Origin: Methanobrevibacter_A sp964431035 | GTDB lineage: Archaea > Methanobacteriota > Methanobacteria > Methanobacteriales > Methanobacteriaceae | Assembly (NCBI GenBank): GCA_964431035.1 | Contig: CAYSIF010000002.1 | Span: forward strand, 1-64,000 | Reading direction: 5' to 3' | DNA: 64,000 nucleotides | Part shown: positions 37,251 through 45,680 of the stretch, one piece after another | Layout: each line of letters begins with the position of its first letter | Position numbering within the stretch: the first letter of the stretch is position 1 | Notes under the pieces: model-generated | What the model was told of the DNA's origin: nothing | What the model saw: only the letters and a program-made list of their open reading frames with translations | The model's database searches: none | Made by a program: the position numbers and the translations under genes

Positions 37251-38267
37251 TTATGGGTGCATACCATAAATATTAAGTCCCATCATTTCATCAAAACCAC
37301 AAATAATATTTAAATTTTGCACTGCTTGACCCGAAGCACCTTTAACTAAATTATCAATGGCTGATACAATAACTAAACGATCAGTATCATCTATTTCAAA
37401 GCATCCAATATGCATATGATTGGATCCACGAACAGAACTTAATCTAGGAATTTCTCCTTCATCAGTAATATGTACAAATGGTTCTGAGTTATATTGTTTA
37501 GTATAAATGTCACGAATTTCTTCACTATCAACATCAACATCTTCTTTAAAAAAGCTGTGGCTGGTAGTTAAAATACCTCTTATACTTGGAACTAAATGTG
37601 GAGTGAATGATACTTTAATATCTGAAAACAATCCTAGTTCTTGACGTATTTCAGGGGTATGTCTATGGCTAATTATTTTATAAGGATTAACATTCTGACT
37701 AATATTTGGGAAATGACTTGATTCAGTAGGATTAACTCCAGAACCACTAACACCAGTTTTACTATCAAAGATTGTTCTATCTAATAATTTTAATTTAGAT
37801 AAAGGGAAAATTGATAATATTGCTCCAGTAGTAAAACATCCAGGATTTGCAATTAAATTTGCTTTTTTTATTTCATCACGATGGATTTCTGGAAGACCAT
37901 AAACTGCATCAAGTTCTCCGGTATGTTTAAGATTATACCATTTTTCATAAACATTTATATCATTAAAACGATAATCTCCACTAAAATCAATAACTTTAGA
38001 ACCAGATTCTAAAATGCTTGGAACAATATTCATTGAAGCACCATGAGGTGTTGCAGTGAAAACAACATCACTATCTAATTCATCAACATTTTTATCTTCA
38101 AATACAAGTCCAGTTTCTCTTAAATGTGGATGTATCTTGTGTATTGGTTCTCCATCATTTTTTCTTGATGTAACATGTTTTATATCTACTTCTGGATGGT
38201 TTAATAAGAATTTTAATAATTCTCCTCCAGTATATCCACTTGCACCGACAACAGAAACACTAACCAT
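37251..38267 (-). CDS. argC: N-acetyl-gamma-glutamyl-phosphate reductase
   Basis: 338 residues. Third step of arginine synthesis: NADPH reduction of N-acetylglutamyl phosphate. N-terminal VVGASGYTGGEL binds NADP (7-18); the active cysteine is C144 in IANPGCFTTGAI; a conserved His is in ISHRHTPEI. Last gene of the minus-strand run hisA-ribL-argC, 30 bases after ribL. Confidence 0.95.
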   Translation of the reverse strand: MVSVSVVGASGYTGGELLKFLLNHPEVDIKHVTSRKNDGEPIHKIHPHLRETGLVFEDKNVDELDSDVVFTATPHGASMNIVPSILESGSKVIDFSGDYRFNDINVYEKWYNLKHTGELDAVYGLPEIHRDEIKKANLIANPGCFTTGAILSIFPLSKLKLLDRTIFDSKTGVSGSGVNPTESSHFPNISQNVNPYKIISHRHTPEIRQELGLFSDIKVSFTPHLVPSIRGILTTSHSFFKEDVDVDSEEIRDIYTKQYNSEPFVHITDEGEIPRLSSVRGSNHMHIGCFEIDDTDRLVIVSAIDNLVKGASGQAVQNLNIICGFDEMMGLNIYGMHP

Positions 38268-38297
38268 TAATAATCAACAACCATTATCCTATTTTTT

Positions 38298-38726
38298 TTA
38301 TTTTGAATTTCTTATTTTCTCAATTATTTTATTACTACTATCTAATTCGCTATTATGATAATCTTCAACACGAAGAACTTTAACATCTAAACCATTATTT
38401 TTAAGATCATTTTCTAATTTTTCAATATCAAAATTTTGATCTGGGCCAATAGCAATAATATCTGGGTTAATCTCATGAACAATTCTAAACATATCTTCAT
38501 CTTCATATCCAAGATATGCCTCGTCAACAGGTTTTAAATATTTAATCATTTCTAAACGTTGATTTTCATTAACAATAGGGTTACGTTTATTTTTTCTAAC
38601 AGTAGAATCTCTTGCAACAACTACGGTTAGATATGAATCTTTTCCACCTAATTCTTTAGCTTTTTCTAAATATAATCCATGACCTGGATGAATTATATCA
38701 AAAGTACCACTAGCCATAACCTTCAT
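38298..38726 (-). CDS. ribL: Archaeal FAD synthase
   Basis: 142 residues. Nucleotidyltransferase of the cytidylyltransferase-like fold that makes FAD from FMN and ATP (or CTP in part). HxGH motif H13-P-G-H16 in DIIHPGHGLYL, and the family RxxxI region near IGPDQNFDIEKL. The size matches archaeal RibL. The second ATG (residue 4) is a possible alternative start. It lies between hisA and argC with short gaps. Confidence 0.92.
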   Translation of the reverse strand: MKVMASGTFDIIHPGHGLYLEKAKELGGKDSYLTVVVARDSTVRKNKRNPIVNENQRLEMIKYLKPVDEAYLGYEDEDMFRIVHEINPDIIAIGPDQNFDIEKLENDLKNNGLDVKVLRVEDYHNSELDSSNKIIEKIRNSK

Positions 38727-38754
38727 GAATTCAAAACCCTTTTTTTATAATAAA

Positions 38755-39471
38755 TTATATTTTTTCATATTTTAAAGCATCTTCTAATTTAATATTCTCT
38801 TTATATAATGCTGAACCTATAACAACACCTTCAACATTTGTTTTTGATAATTTAGCAACATCTTCAATAGAACTTATTCCTCCAGAATAAACAACTGGAA
38901 TATTAACGGAATTTAACAGTTTATTAACAGGTTCTAAACTAAATCCTTCAAGTAAACCTTCATAATCAACATTAGTAAATAAAATACTGCCTGCACCAAG
39001 TTTTTCAAACTCACTACCTAACTCAACAGCACTTTTATCAATAGAATTCTGCCATCCATTAATAACAACACGAGAATCTTTACTATCTAAAGAAACCATA
39101 ATATGTTCTTTACCAAATTCACTTGCTAAATGGGTTATTGTTTCAGGTTCCTTAATGCCCATAGTACCAATAATTAAACGTTCAATACCAAGATTTAATA
39201 ATTTTTCAGCATATTCAACACTACGTATGCCTCCACCTAACTGTATAGGAACATTAACATTATCTAGAACATCTTTAATAATTGGAAGATTGGATTTACC
39301 ATCAATAGTACCATCCAAATCAATAACATGAATAATACTAGCACCTTTATCCTCCCAATGTTTAGCAACATTCTCAGGATTATTAATAACAACTTGTTCA
39401 CTACCAGGTTTCCCTTGAACTAATTGAACACATTTACCATTCTTAATATCTACTGCAGGCATTATTAACAT
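38755..39471 (-). CDS. hisA: Phosphoribosylformimino-5-aminoimidazole carboxamide ribotide isomerase
   Basis: 238 residues, TIM barrel with two half-barrel phosphate sites. Histidine synthesis step four (ProFAR to PRFAR). Catalytic D8 in MPAVDIKNGK and D129 in VSLDSK; phosphate motifs LGGGIRS (78-84) and YSGGISSIED. First gene of the run hisA-ribL-argC. Confidence 0.95.
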   Translation of the reverse strand: MLIMPAVDIKNGKCVQLVQGKPGSEQVVINNPENVAKHWEDKGASIIHVIDLDGTIDGKSNLPIIKDVLDNVNVPIQLGGGIRSVEYAEKLLNLGIERLIIGTMGIKEPETITHLASEFGKEHIMVSLDSKDSRVVINGWQNSIDKSAVELGSEFEKLGAGSILFTNVDYEGLLEGFSLEPVNKLLNSVNIPVVYSGGISSIEDVAKLSKTNVEGVVIGSALYKENIKLEDALKYEKI

Positions 39472-39601
39472 ATAATTTTTAACCTCAAAAAAAATATTAA
39501 ATTAACAATTATAAAAATATATTAAAATATTATAATATAAAAAAATTTACATTAACAAAATAATAATTAATAAATTCAAGAATAAAAGGATTATCCCTAA
39601 A

Positions 39602-40417
39602 ATGAAACGAACAGCACTAAAAATAGGATACATAGGAACAAATTTTCATGGATTTCAAAGACAACCCGAACTAAGAACAGTAGAAGGGGAATTAATCTAT
39701 GTACTAAAACAATTAGGTTATATTGATGATCTTAAAAAATCAAGATTCAGAATAGCTGGCCGAACAGATACTGGAGTACATAGTCTTGGAAATGTTATAA
39801 GCTTCCAAACAGAAAAAGAAATACATATAAATCAAATAAACAATTGTCTATCGGATGATGTGCAAATATTAGCACAAGCACCAGTAAGATACGGATTCAA
39901 ACCAAGATACGCCAAACAAAGATACTACAGATATGTCCTACTAGAAAATAACCTAAACCTAGAACTTATTAAAGAATCAGCAAAAATATTTGAAGGAAAA
40001 CACAACTTCAACAACTTTTCAAAAAGAAAACAAAAAACACCAATAAGAACAATAGACAAAATCGAAATATCCACACCAGATGTAAACAAAAACAACCAAC
40101 CAATTTTCATAGACATATATGGAGAAAGCTTCCTATGGAACATGATAAGAAAAATGGCAAGAATATTCTACTTAGCAGGTAAAGAAAAAATAACAACAAC
40201 CGAAATAGAACAACTACTACAACCAGAAAAAGAAAAAGTTCCAATAAAAGTAATGCCTGCAGACCAATTAATACTAATGGACACAGAATATGACGGCATA
40301 AAATTCAAAAAAGACGAATATGCCATAATAAGATTCAAAAGAATACTAAAAGAAAACATTCAACAATATCAAAGAAACAAAAAAATAACAGAATGCCTAC
40401 TAAATTCAATGGATTAA
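39602..40417 (+). CDS. truA: tRNA pseudouridine synthase A
   Basis: 271 residues. Makes pseudouridine at positions 38-40 of tRNA anticodon arms. Catalytic D56 in AGRTDTGVHS; RYRYVL-type YYRYVLLEN and GESFLWNMIRKM are other family segments. A spacer of about 130 bases separates it from the divergent hisA; no strong ribosome site is visible before the ATG. Confidence 0.93.
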   Translation: MKRTALKIGYIGTNFHGFQRQPELRTVEGELIYVLKQLGYIDDLKKSRFRIAGRTDTGVHSLGNVISFQTEKEIHINQINNCLSDDVQILAQAPVRYGFKPRYAKQRYYRYVLLENNLNLELIKESAKIFEGKHNFNNFSKRKQKTPIRTIDKIEISTPDVNKNNQPIFIDIYGESFLWNMIRKMARIFYLAGKEKITTTEIEQLLQPEKEKVPIKVMPADQLILMDTEYDGIKFKKDEYAIIRFKRILKENIQQYQRNKKITECLLNSMD

Positions 40418-40526
40418 AAAAAGAAAACTTATAAAAATAAAATTTAGTAGTATTTAAAAATTATAAAAAATAAAAATCATTCATAATATAAAATAAAATT
40501 TTTTTTTAGGGAGTGTTAAGTTAATT

Positions 40527-41855
40527 ATGAAAATTTCTGTCGTACTTGGAACTAGACCCGAAATAATCAAAATGGCATCAGTAATAGATGAAATTAATAA
40601 AAGAGGACATGAATTACTATTAATACACACTGGACAACACTATGATAAAGAAATGTCCGAAAACTTCTTCAAAGATTTAGAACTACCAATACCACAATAT
40701 AACATTCATGTAGGTTCAGGAGCACATGGAGAACAAACAGGAAGAATGATGGAAGGTATAGAAGAAGTTCTAATGGAAGAAAAACCAGACATAGTATTAG
40801 TACAAGGAGACACAAACGCAGTACTTGCAGGAGCACTAGTAGCTAGTAAACTACACATACCAATAGGACATGTTGAAGCAGGACTAAGATCATTCGATGA
40901 AACAATGCCTGAAGAAATTAACAGACTAGTTGCAGATGTCACAACAAAACTATACTTTGTACCAACAAAAGAATCAGCACTAAACCTCATAAGCGAAGGA
41001 ATATCACACAAACAAATAATAATAACCGGAAACACAGTAGTTGACGCATGCTTCAGAAACCTAAAAATAGCAGAAAAACGAGAAACAAGCCAATACGATG
41101 AAGGACTAAGAAACCTAGATTTAGAAAACATGAACAACATCGTAACACTAACAATGCACCGTGCAGAAAATGTAGATGTAAAAGAAAGACTAATGAATAT
41201 TATAAATGCCCTTCTCAAACTTGAAGAAGTAGATATAATATTCCCAATACATCCAAGAACAAGAAACACACTAAAAAACTTCAACCTACTAGAAAAACTA
41301 GAAAACACAAAACACATACACCTAATAAAACCAGTAGGATACCTAGACTTCCTATTACTACTATCTAAATCAAAATTCATACTAACAGACTCTGGAGGAC
41401 TACAAGAAGAAGCAATAACACTAAACATACCAGCATTAACACTAAGATACAATACAGAAAGACCAGAAACAGTAACAGCAGGAGGAAACATCCTCGTAGG
41501 ATCAAACACAGAAAAAATACTAGAAAACGCAAAAAGAATACTAGAAGACGAAAAATTCTGCAATGATATGAAAAATGCAGTCAACCCATACGGAGAAGGT
41601 AATGCAGCAGCAATGATGCTAGACTCAATCGAAGAAGCATATGCCAACAACGAACTCAACATCACAGCACCAGAAACAGTAATGTCAACATTCACACGCA
41701 AAATGGAAAATATAACAGAAAATATAACTGTAGGAGACTTCGAAGAAAACAACAACTGTCTAATTCACCTAATATACTCAGACACACTAGAATTCCCAGA
41801 AGCAAAACTAAACCTAAAAGATAAAATAATCTTCTACGACCAATACGCATCATAA
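40527..41855 (+). CDS. wecB: UDP-N-acetylglucosamine 2-epimerase with C-terminal extension
   Basis: 442 residues. Converts UDP-GlcNAc to UDP-ManNAc for surface polysaccharides. The first 370 residues match the family: LGTRPEIIKM (7-16), HTGQHYDKEMS, GDTNAVLAGALVA, HVEAGLRSFDETMPEEINR, LTMHRAENVD, TDSGGLQEEA and the AGGN loop. About 70 further residues (374-442) are not part of the usual enzyme, which is near 365 residues; they include a Cys-His pair and alternating charged segments and have no recognised domain. AGGGAGTG lies about 13 bases before the ATG. Confidence 0.9.
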   Translation: MKISVVLGTRPEIIKMASVIDEINKRGHELLLIHTGQHYDKEMSENFFKDLELPIPQYNIHVGSGAHGEQTGRMMEGIEEVLMEEKPDIVLVQGDTNAVLAGALVASKLHIPIGHVEAGLRSFDETMPEEINRLVADVTTKLYFVPTKESALNLISEGISHKQIIITGNTVVDACFRNLKIAEKRETSQYDEGLRNLDLENMNNIVTLTMHRAENVDVKERLMNIINALLKLEEVDIIFPIHPRTRNTLKNFNLLEKLENTKHIHLIKPVGYLDFLLLLSKSKFILTDSGGLQEEAITLNIPALTLRYNTERPETVTAGGNILVGSNTEKILENAKRILEDEKFCNDMKNAVNPYGEGNAAAMMLDSIEEAYANNELNITAPETVMSTFTRKMENITENITVGDFEENNNCLIHLIYSDTLEFPEAKLNLKDKIIFYDQYAS

Positions 41856-41929
41856 AAAAAATTCATACCAACCATTCTTTTCACACATAATTTATTATTT
41901 TTTTTATTTATTTTGGAGACATCTAAACA

Positions 41930-42970
41930 GTGACTACTGAAAAACCTATACTAGTATTCGAATACTTCACAGCCAACGGAATAAATAATCAAAGCATAGT
42001 ACTCGAAGCAATAAGCATGATTAAATCCCTAACAGATGATTTAAAACACAAAAACATTAATCTAATAATATCTAAAAACTACAAACAATACTTTAATGAT
42101 AAAAACATCAATACTACATTTATAAACGAACCTCTCGAAGAATGGTTACAAAAAAACTCAAAAAACTTCACAAAAGCAATATTCATAGCAGATGAAACAG
42201 AAGGGCACTTATACAACATAACAAAAATTCTAGAAAAAAACAATGTAAAAATATACTGCCCCGACTCAAACAGTGTTAAAATATGCAGTGATAAATTCTT
42301 AACATACAATAACCTAAAAAACAAAATCAAACAACCAAAAACATTCAAAATAAAAATAAATACCGAATGGAAAACAAACATACTAAAAATATTCAATGAA
42401 ATAAAATCTAAAATAATTATCAAACCAGTTAAAGGAGTAGACTGCGATAATGTAAAAATAATATCTACGAAAGAAGATATTCAAAAATTAAATAAACAAG
42501 ATTATACTGATGAAATTTTAATCCAAGAATATATAACTGGAGAATCATGTAGCGTTAGCTTATTATCTGATGGTAAAAATGCACTACCCTTAAGTTTAAA
42601 CAAACAAAATATAAACACAGATAATTATAATAATTCTTATAACGGTGGAATGCTACCATATAATCATAAACTAAAAAAAGAAGCATTCAAAATAGCAAAA
42701 AATGCAATTGAAAATATAAAAGGCCTTAAAGGTTTTGTAGGAGTTGATCTAATAATAAATGATGAAATAACATTTATAGAAATAAACTCCCGATTCACAA
42801 CACCCTACATAGGCCTTAAAGAAATAATAGATTTCAATATTGCAGATGCAATTTTTAAAATATTAGATAATGAAATTACACTTAAAGAATTAGAAAACTT
42901 CAATCTAAATGGAAAAATAGAATTCCTAAAAGAAAATAATGACATTAAATTAAATAAACTAATAGAATAA
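41930..42970 (+). CDS. mfnD: ATP-grasp ligase, probable tyramine-glutamate ligase
   Basis: 346 residues. ATP-grasp fold of the MfnD type: N-terminal VFEYFTANG, then KIIIKPVKGVDCDNVKI and EILIQEYITGESCSVSLLSDG, with the metal-binding TFIEINSRFTTPY near 280-295. MfnD joins tyramine to glutamate during methanofuran synthesis. The call rests on these motifs and on the next gene, which looks like MfnF, another methanofuran enzyme. GTG start after GGAG. The pair has 12 bases between them. Confidence 0.8.
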   Translation: MTTEKPILVFEYFTANGINNQSIVLEAISMIKSLTDDLKHKNINLIISKNYKQYFNDKNINTTFINEPLEEWLQKNSKNFTKAIFIADETEGHLYNITKILEKNNVKIYCPDSNSVKICSDKFLTYNNLKNKIKQPKTFKIKINTEWKTNILKIFNEIKSKIIIKPVKGVDCDNVKIISTKEDIQKLNKQDYTDEILIQEYITGESCSVSLLSDGKNALPLSLNKQNINTDNYNNSYNGGMLPYNHKLKKEAFKIAKNAIENIKGLKGFVGVDLIINDEITFIEINSRFTTPYIGLKEIIDFNIADAIFKILDNEITLKELENFNLNGKIEFLKENNDIKLNKLIE

Positions 42971-42982
42971 TGGTGATTACAC

Positions 42983-44005
42983 TTGAAAATAGCAGGTTTC
43001 GATATAGGTGGGGCTAATACAGACTTAGCAATTATTGAATATGATAACGATGGAGAAATAAAAAATATAGAAACAGATTTCAGTTATCTACCAATGTGGT
43101 ATAAAAATGATGAATTAGGAGAAACATTAATAGAATTAATAGAAAAAATATGTCCACTTAATGAAATAGATGCTGTAGGAATCAGTATGACTGCAGAACT
43201 AGTGGATGCATATGAAACAAAAAAAAAAGGAGTTCTAGACATAGTTAATAAATGTTTAAAAGTTTTTAACAAACCAATAGGATTCGTAGGGGTGAATGGA
43301 ATGCTAACTCCTGATGAAATCAAAAACAAACCATTAGAAGCAGCTGCTGCTAACTGGATAGCAACATCAGAAATTGTTGCATCAATGGAAAAAGACTGCA
43401 TATTTGTTGACACAGGAAGCACAACAACAGATATAATACCTATAAAAGATGGTAAAGAATGTTCTATAGGTCGTTCAGATTTTGAAAGATTAAGCACAGG
43501 AGAATTAGTCTACACAGGAACATTAAGAACAAATATAGCAAGCTTTGTAGATAAAATCCCATTAGATGGATCAGAATACCGTGTTGCATCAGAATTATTC
43601 GCAATAACAGCTGATGTTTATAATATTTTAGATTTAATATCACCAGAAGATTATGTATGTGATACCTGTGATGGTCAAGGAAAATCCAAATTAGAATCAA
43701 TGCGCAGAATATCTCGAGTTTTATGTGCAGATTTGGAAATATTAACAGAAGAAGAAATTCATTATATATGTGAATTCATACATCAAGCACAAGTTGCACA
43801 AATTGCTAATGCATTAGACGAAGTTGCAAAAAGAGAAAAGCTTGAAATAGTAATAACAACCGGTTTAGGTAAAGATATATTATGTACTGAAGCAGCAAAT
43901 AGTCTTAACTTAATGGTTAAACCAATGAGTATGTATTTATCTGATGAAGAATGTGTAGTTGCACCAGCTATTGGAACAGCAGTTATGATGAAAAATAATT
44001 TATAA
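42983..44005 (+). CDS. mfnF: Hydantoinase-like ASKHA protein, probable methanofuran enzyme MfnF
   Basis: 340 residues. FDIGGANTDLA (5-15) and FVDTGSTTTDIIPI (133-146) are the nucleotide loops of the hydantoinase/oxoprolinase superfamily, and VTTGLGKDILCTEAA follows. In methanogens this subfamily (MJ0863-like, also called an H4MPT-linked C1 pathway protein) joins the furan phosphate to gamma-glutamyltyramine. TTG start preceded by GGTGAT. It follows mfnD in the same direction, and the two should share a transcript. Confidence 0.8.
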   Translation: MKIAGFDIGGANTDLAIIEYDNDGEIKNIETDFSYLPMWYKNDELGETLIELIEKICPLNEIDAVGISMTAELVDAYETKKKGVLDIVNKCLKVFNKPIGFVGVNGMLTPDEIKNKPLEAAAANWIATSEIVASMEKDCIFVDTGSTTTDIIPIKDGKECSIGRSDFERLSTGELVYTGTLRTNIASFVDKIPLDGSEYRVASELFAITADVYNILDLISPEDYVCDTCDGQGKSKLESMRRISRVLCADLEILTEEEIHYICEFIHQAQVAQIANALDEVAKREKLEIVITTGLGKDILCTEAANSLNLMVKPMSMYLSDEECVVAPAIGTAVMMKNNL

Positions 44006-44036
44006 TGTATTTTATTTAAAAATATTACTTTTTTTT

Positions 44037-44729
44037 ATGTCAAAAAAGGAAAATTCTAACTTATTGAAATTATTACTAATTTCAACATTGCTTGTTATTG
44101 TATTTTGGTCATTTATTAGTATTTCAGATACAGAGCTTGTAGGTAGTAATGATTTAGGTGAAGTAATTAAACATACTTATTCACATAATGAAAATCCTAA
44201 TTTTAAAATAGCCATAATATCTGGAATGCATTCTCGTGAAAATTTACATAAAATTATTCTGCCTGAAGTATGTAAATTCTTAGCATTGTTTAATAATGTT
44301 GAAGTTACAAATTATCAAGTTATAGTAACAGATAATCCTGATGATTTTGATATAGGGCGTGCTAACGGAGAATCTTTAGTACATGATTATGTTGTGAATG
44401 ATATAAGTAATTCAGACTATGATTTAGTTATAATTGGACATGATCACGAAGAAGGTTACGGTGAAGGATATTATATAGCAACTCCGAGTATGGACTCATC
44501 TTCTGTAAATCTAGCAGATAATGTTATGGAAGATTTAGGTGATTTTAATTATTACAAACGAGATACTTCAGTATCTGCTAAAAGTTCAAGTATTTCAAAA
44601 GTTGATAATCCTATTGTTAACACAGGTACTAGATTATTTGTATACGAAATACCTGAAAACGATTTACCTATCTTTGCTTTTATAAACTCTTATAGATTAT
44701 CAACATCTTCATTAAATAATCTAATCTAA
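44037..44729 (+). CDS. Membrane-anchored or secreted protein, possible M14-like metalloprotein
   Basis: 230 residues. One hydrophobic helix at about 9-28 acts as signal or anchor. After it come GMHSRENL (63-70, with H65, R67, E68), GRANGE (107-112) and IIGHDHEEGYGEGYY (132-146). A His-x-Arg-Glu triplet after a beta strand is how M14 zinc carboxypeptidases and aspartoacylases begin their metal site, and H135 or H137 could be the third ligand. This is weak; I cannot place the protein in a family with certainty. It follows mfnF by 31 bases and may ride on the same transcript. No ribosome site is clear. Confidence 0.5.
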   Translation: MSKKENSNLLKLLLISTLLVIVFWSFISISDTELVGSNDLGEVIKHTYSHNENPNFKIAIISGMHSRENLHKIILPEVCKFLALFNNVEVTNYQVIVTDNPDDFDIGRANGESLVHDYVVNDISNSDYDLVIIGHDHEEGYGEGYYIATPSMDSSSVNLADNVMEDLGDFNYYKRDTSVSAKSSSISKVDNPIVNTGTRLFVYEIPENDLPIFAFINSYRLSTSSLNNLI

Positions 44730-44741
44730 AAAATAGGATTT

Positions 44742-45308
44742 TTAATACCATACATCTTTTATTCCAATAAGATAAGCAATTGTATTACTTAATAAATGGA
44801 AAATTATTGAAATTATACAAATTAATAAGATAATTGGTATGTTTAATTGTATAATTGGTGAAATAAAGATTATTGCTCCAAAAACAAAATCTAATTGATC
44901 TAATAATGGTGCTGGAGCTCCACTTTCTAAACCTAATCTTCTTTTTATAAAGCTTCCCACAGCATCACCAATTAATGCTCCAATAGCAAGTAAAAAACCA
45001 AAAATTAAACCACTTGTTATGGTAGTAGGTAAGTTAATTAAAATAATGTTTCCTGTTAATTCAGGTATATTCAGTCCAACATATCCTATAATACCTCCAA
45101 TTATTGTTCCAATTATTGTTCCTGATATAAGACCTCTCCATGTTACACCATTTCCAATTAAACGATTACCATCGCTAAATGTTTTGTACATATCTAAAGG
45201 TTTTCCACCTCCAAATGCTAATCCACATAAATTTGAAATATATGCTGGTAACATGAAATAGATTGCAAATAAACAATTAATTAAAAGTATTATTAAATTT
45301 TCAGACAT
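44742..45308 (-). CDS. carS: CDP-archaeol synthase
   Basis: 188 residues with about five membrane helices. CarS activates digeranylgeranylglyceryl phosphate with CTP, the step before head-group attachment in archaeal lipids. The family loop GGKPLDMYKTFSDGNRLIGNGVTWRG (34-59) and GDAVGSFIKRRLGLESGAPAPLLDQLDF (about 116-143) are both present. AGGTACTG precedes the ATG. It diverges from the tetraether synthase gene, so two membrane-lipid genes share one intergenic region. Confidence 0.93.
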   Translation of the reverse strand: MSENLIILLINCLFAIYFMLPAYISNLCGLAFGGGKPLDMYKTFSDGNRLIGNGVTWRGLISGTIIGTIIGGIIGYVGLNIPELTGNIILINLPTTITSGLIFGFLLAIGALIGDAVGSFIKRRLGLESGAPAPLLDQLDFVFGAIIFISPIIQLNIPIILLICIISIIFHLLSNTIAYLIGIKDVWY

Positions 45309-45680
45309 TTACAGTACCTTTTTATAAGTCATATTTATTAGTTTATTATAAAAATTGTTTTTCTTTTAAAAATTAATAAAATAGAAATAGATTCTAATTA
45401 TAATATTTTATTATTTAGTATATAAGATTTATATATATTATAAAGTTTAAATACTATAATTATTAATATATTATAAGGTTAAAAGTTTAAACTAAATTTA
45501 TTTATATAATATTTATAGTTTCAAACTTTTTAATTTATTTTTATTAATTAAATAATTCAAAAAAAAATTTTTTTACTTTATAATTAATTATTTTATAATC
45601 ATTTCATAAAAAAAATAATTTTTTTCATTACGTTATTTTTTGTTTTAGAAGAATATTAATATTAATTAAATGGTGATTTG
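45309..45680. other. Divergent promoter region of carS and tes
   Basis: A 372-base A/T-rich gap. It contains the 10-bp palindrome AGTTTAAACT (45484-45493), related AAAGTTTAAA (45442-45451) and AGTTTCAAAC (45518-45527) motifs, and several TATA-like strings (for example ATTTATATAA near 45498). No open frame or RNA is seen. Regulatory meaning is unproven. Confidence 0.4.

Noticed and set aside
40706..41755. Long open frame of about 349 codons on the minus strand inside wecB
   Set aside because: It is the antisense of a well-conserved enzyme. Its translation is Ser/Phe-rich without any family signal, as expected from A-rich codons read in reverse.
45442..45527. A riboswitch or RNA gene in the carS-tes gap
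   Set aside because: Only short A/T motifs are present; no stable GC-bearing stem could be found by eye.
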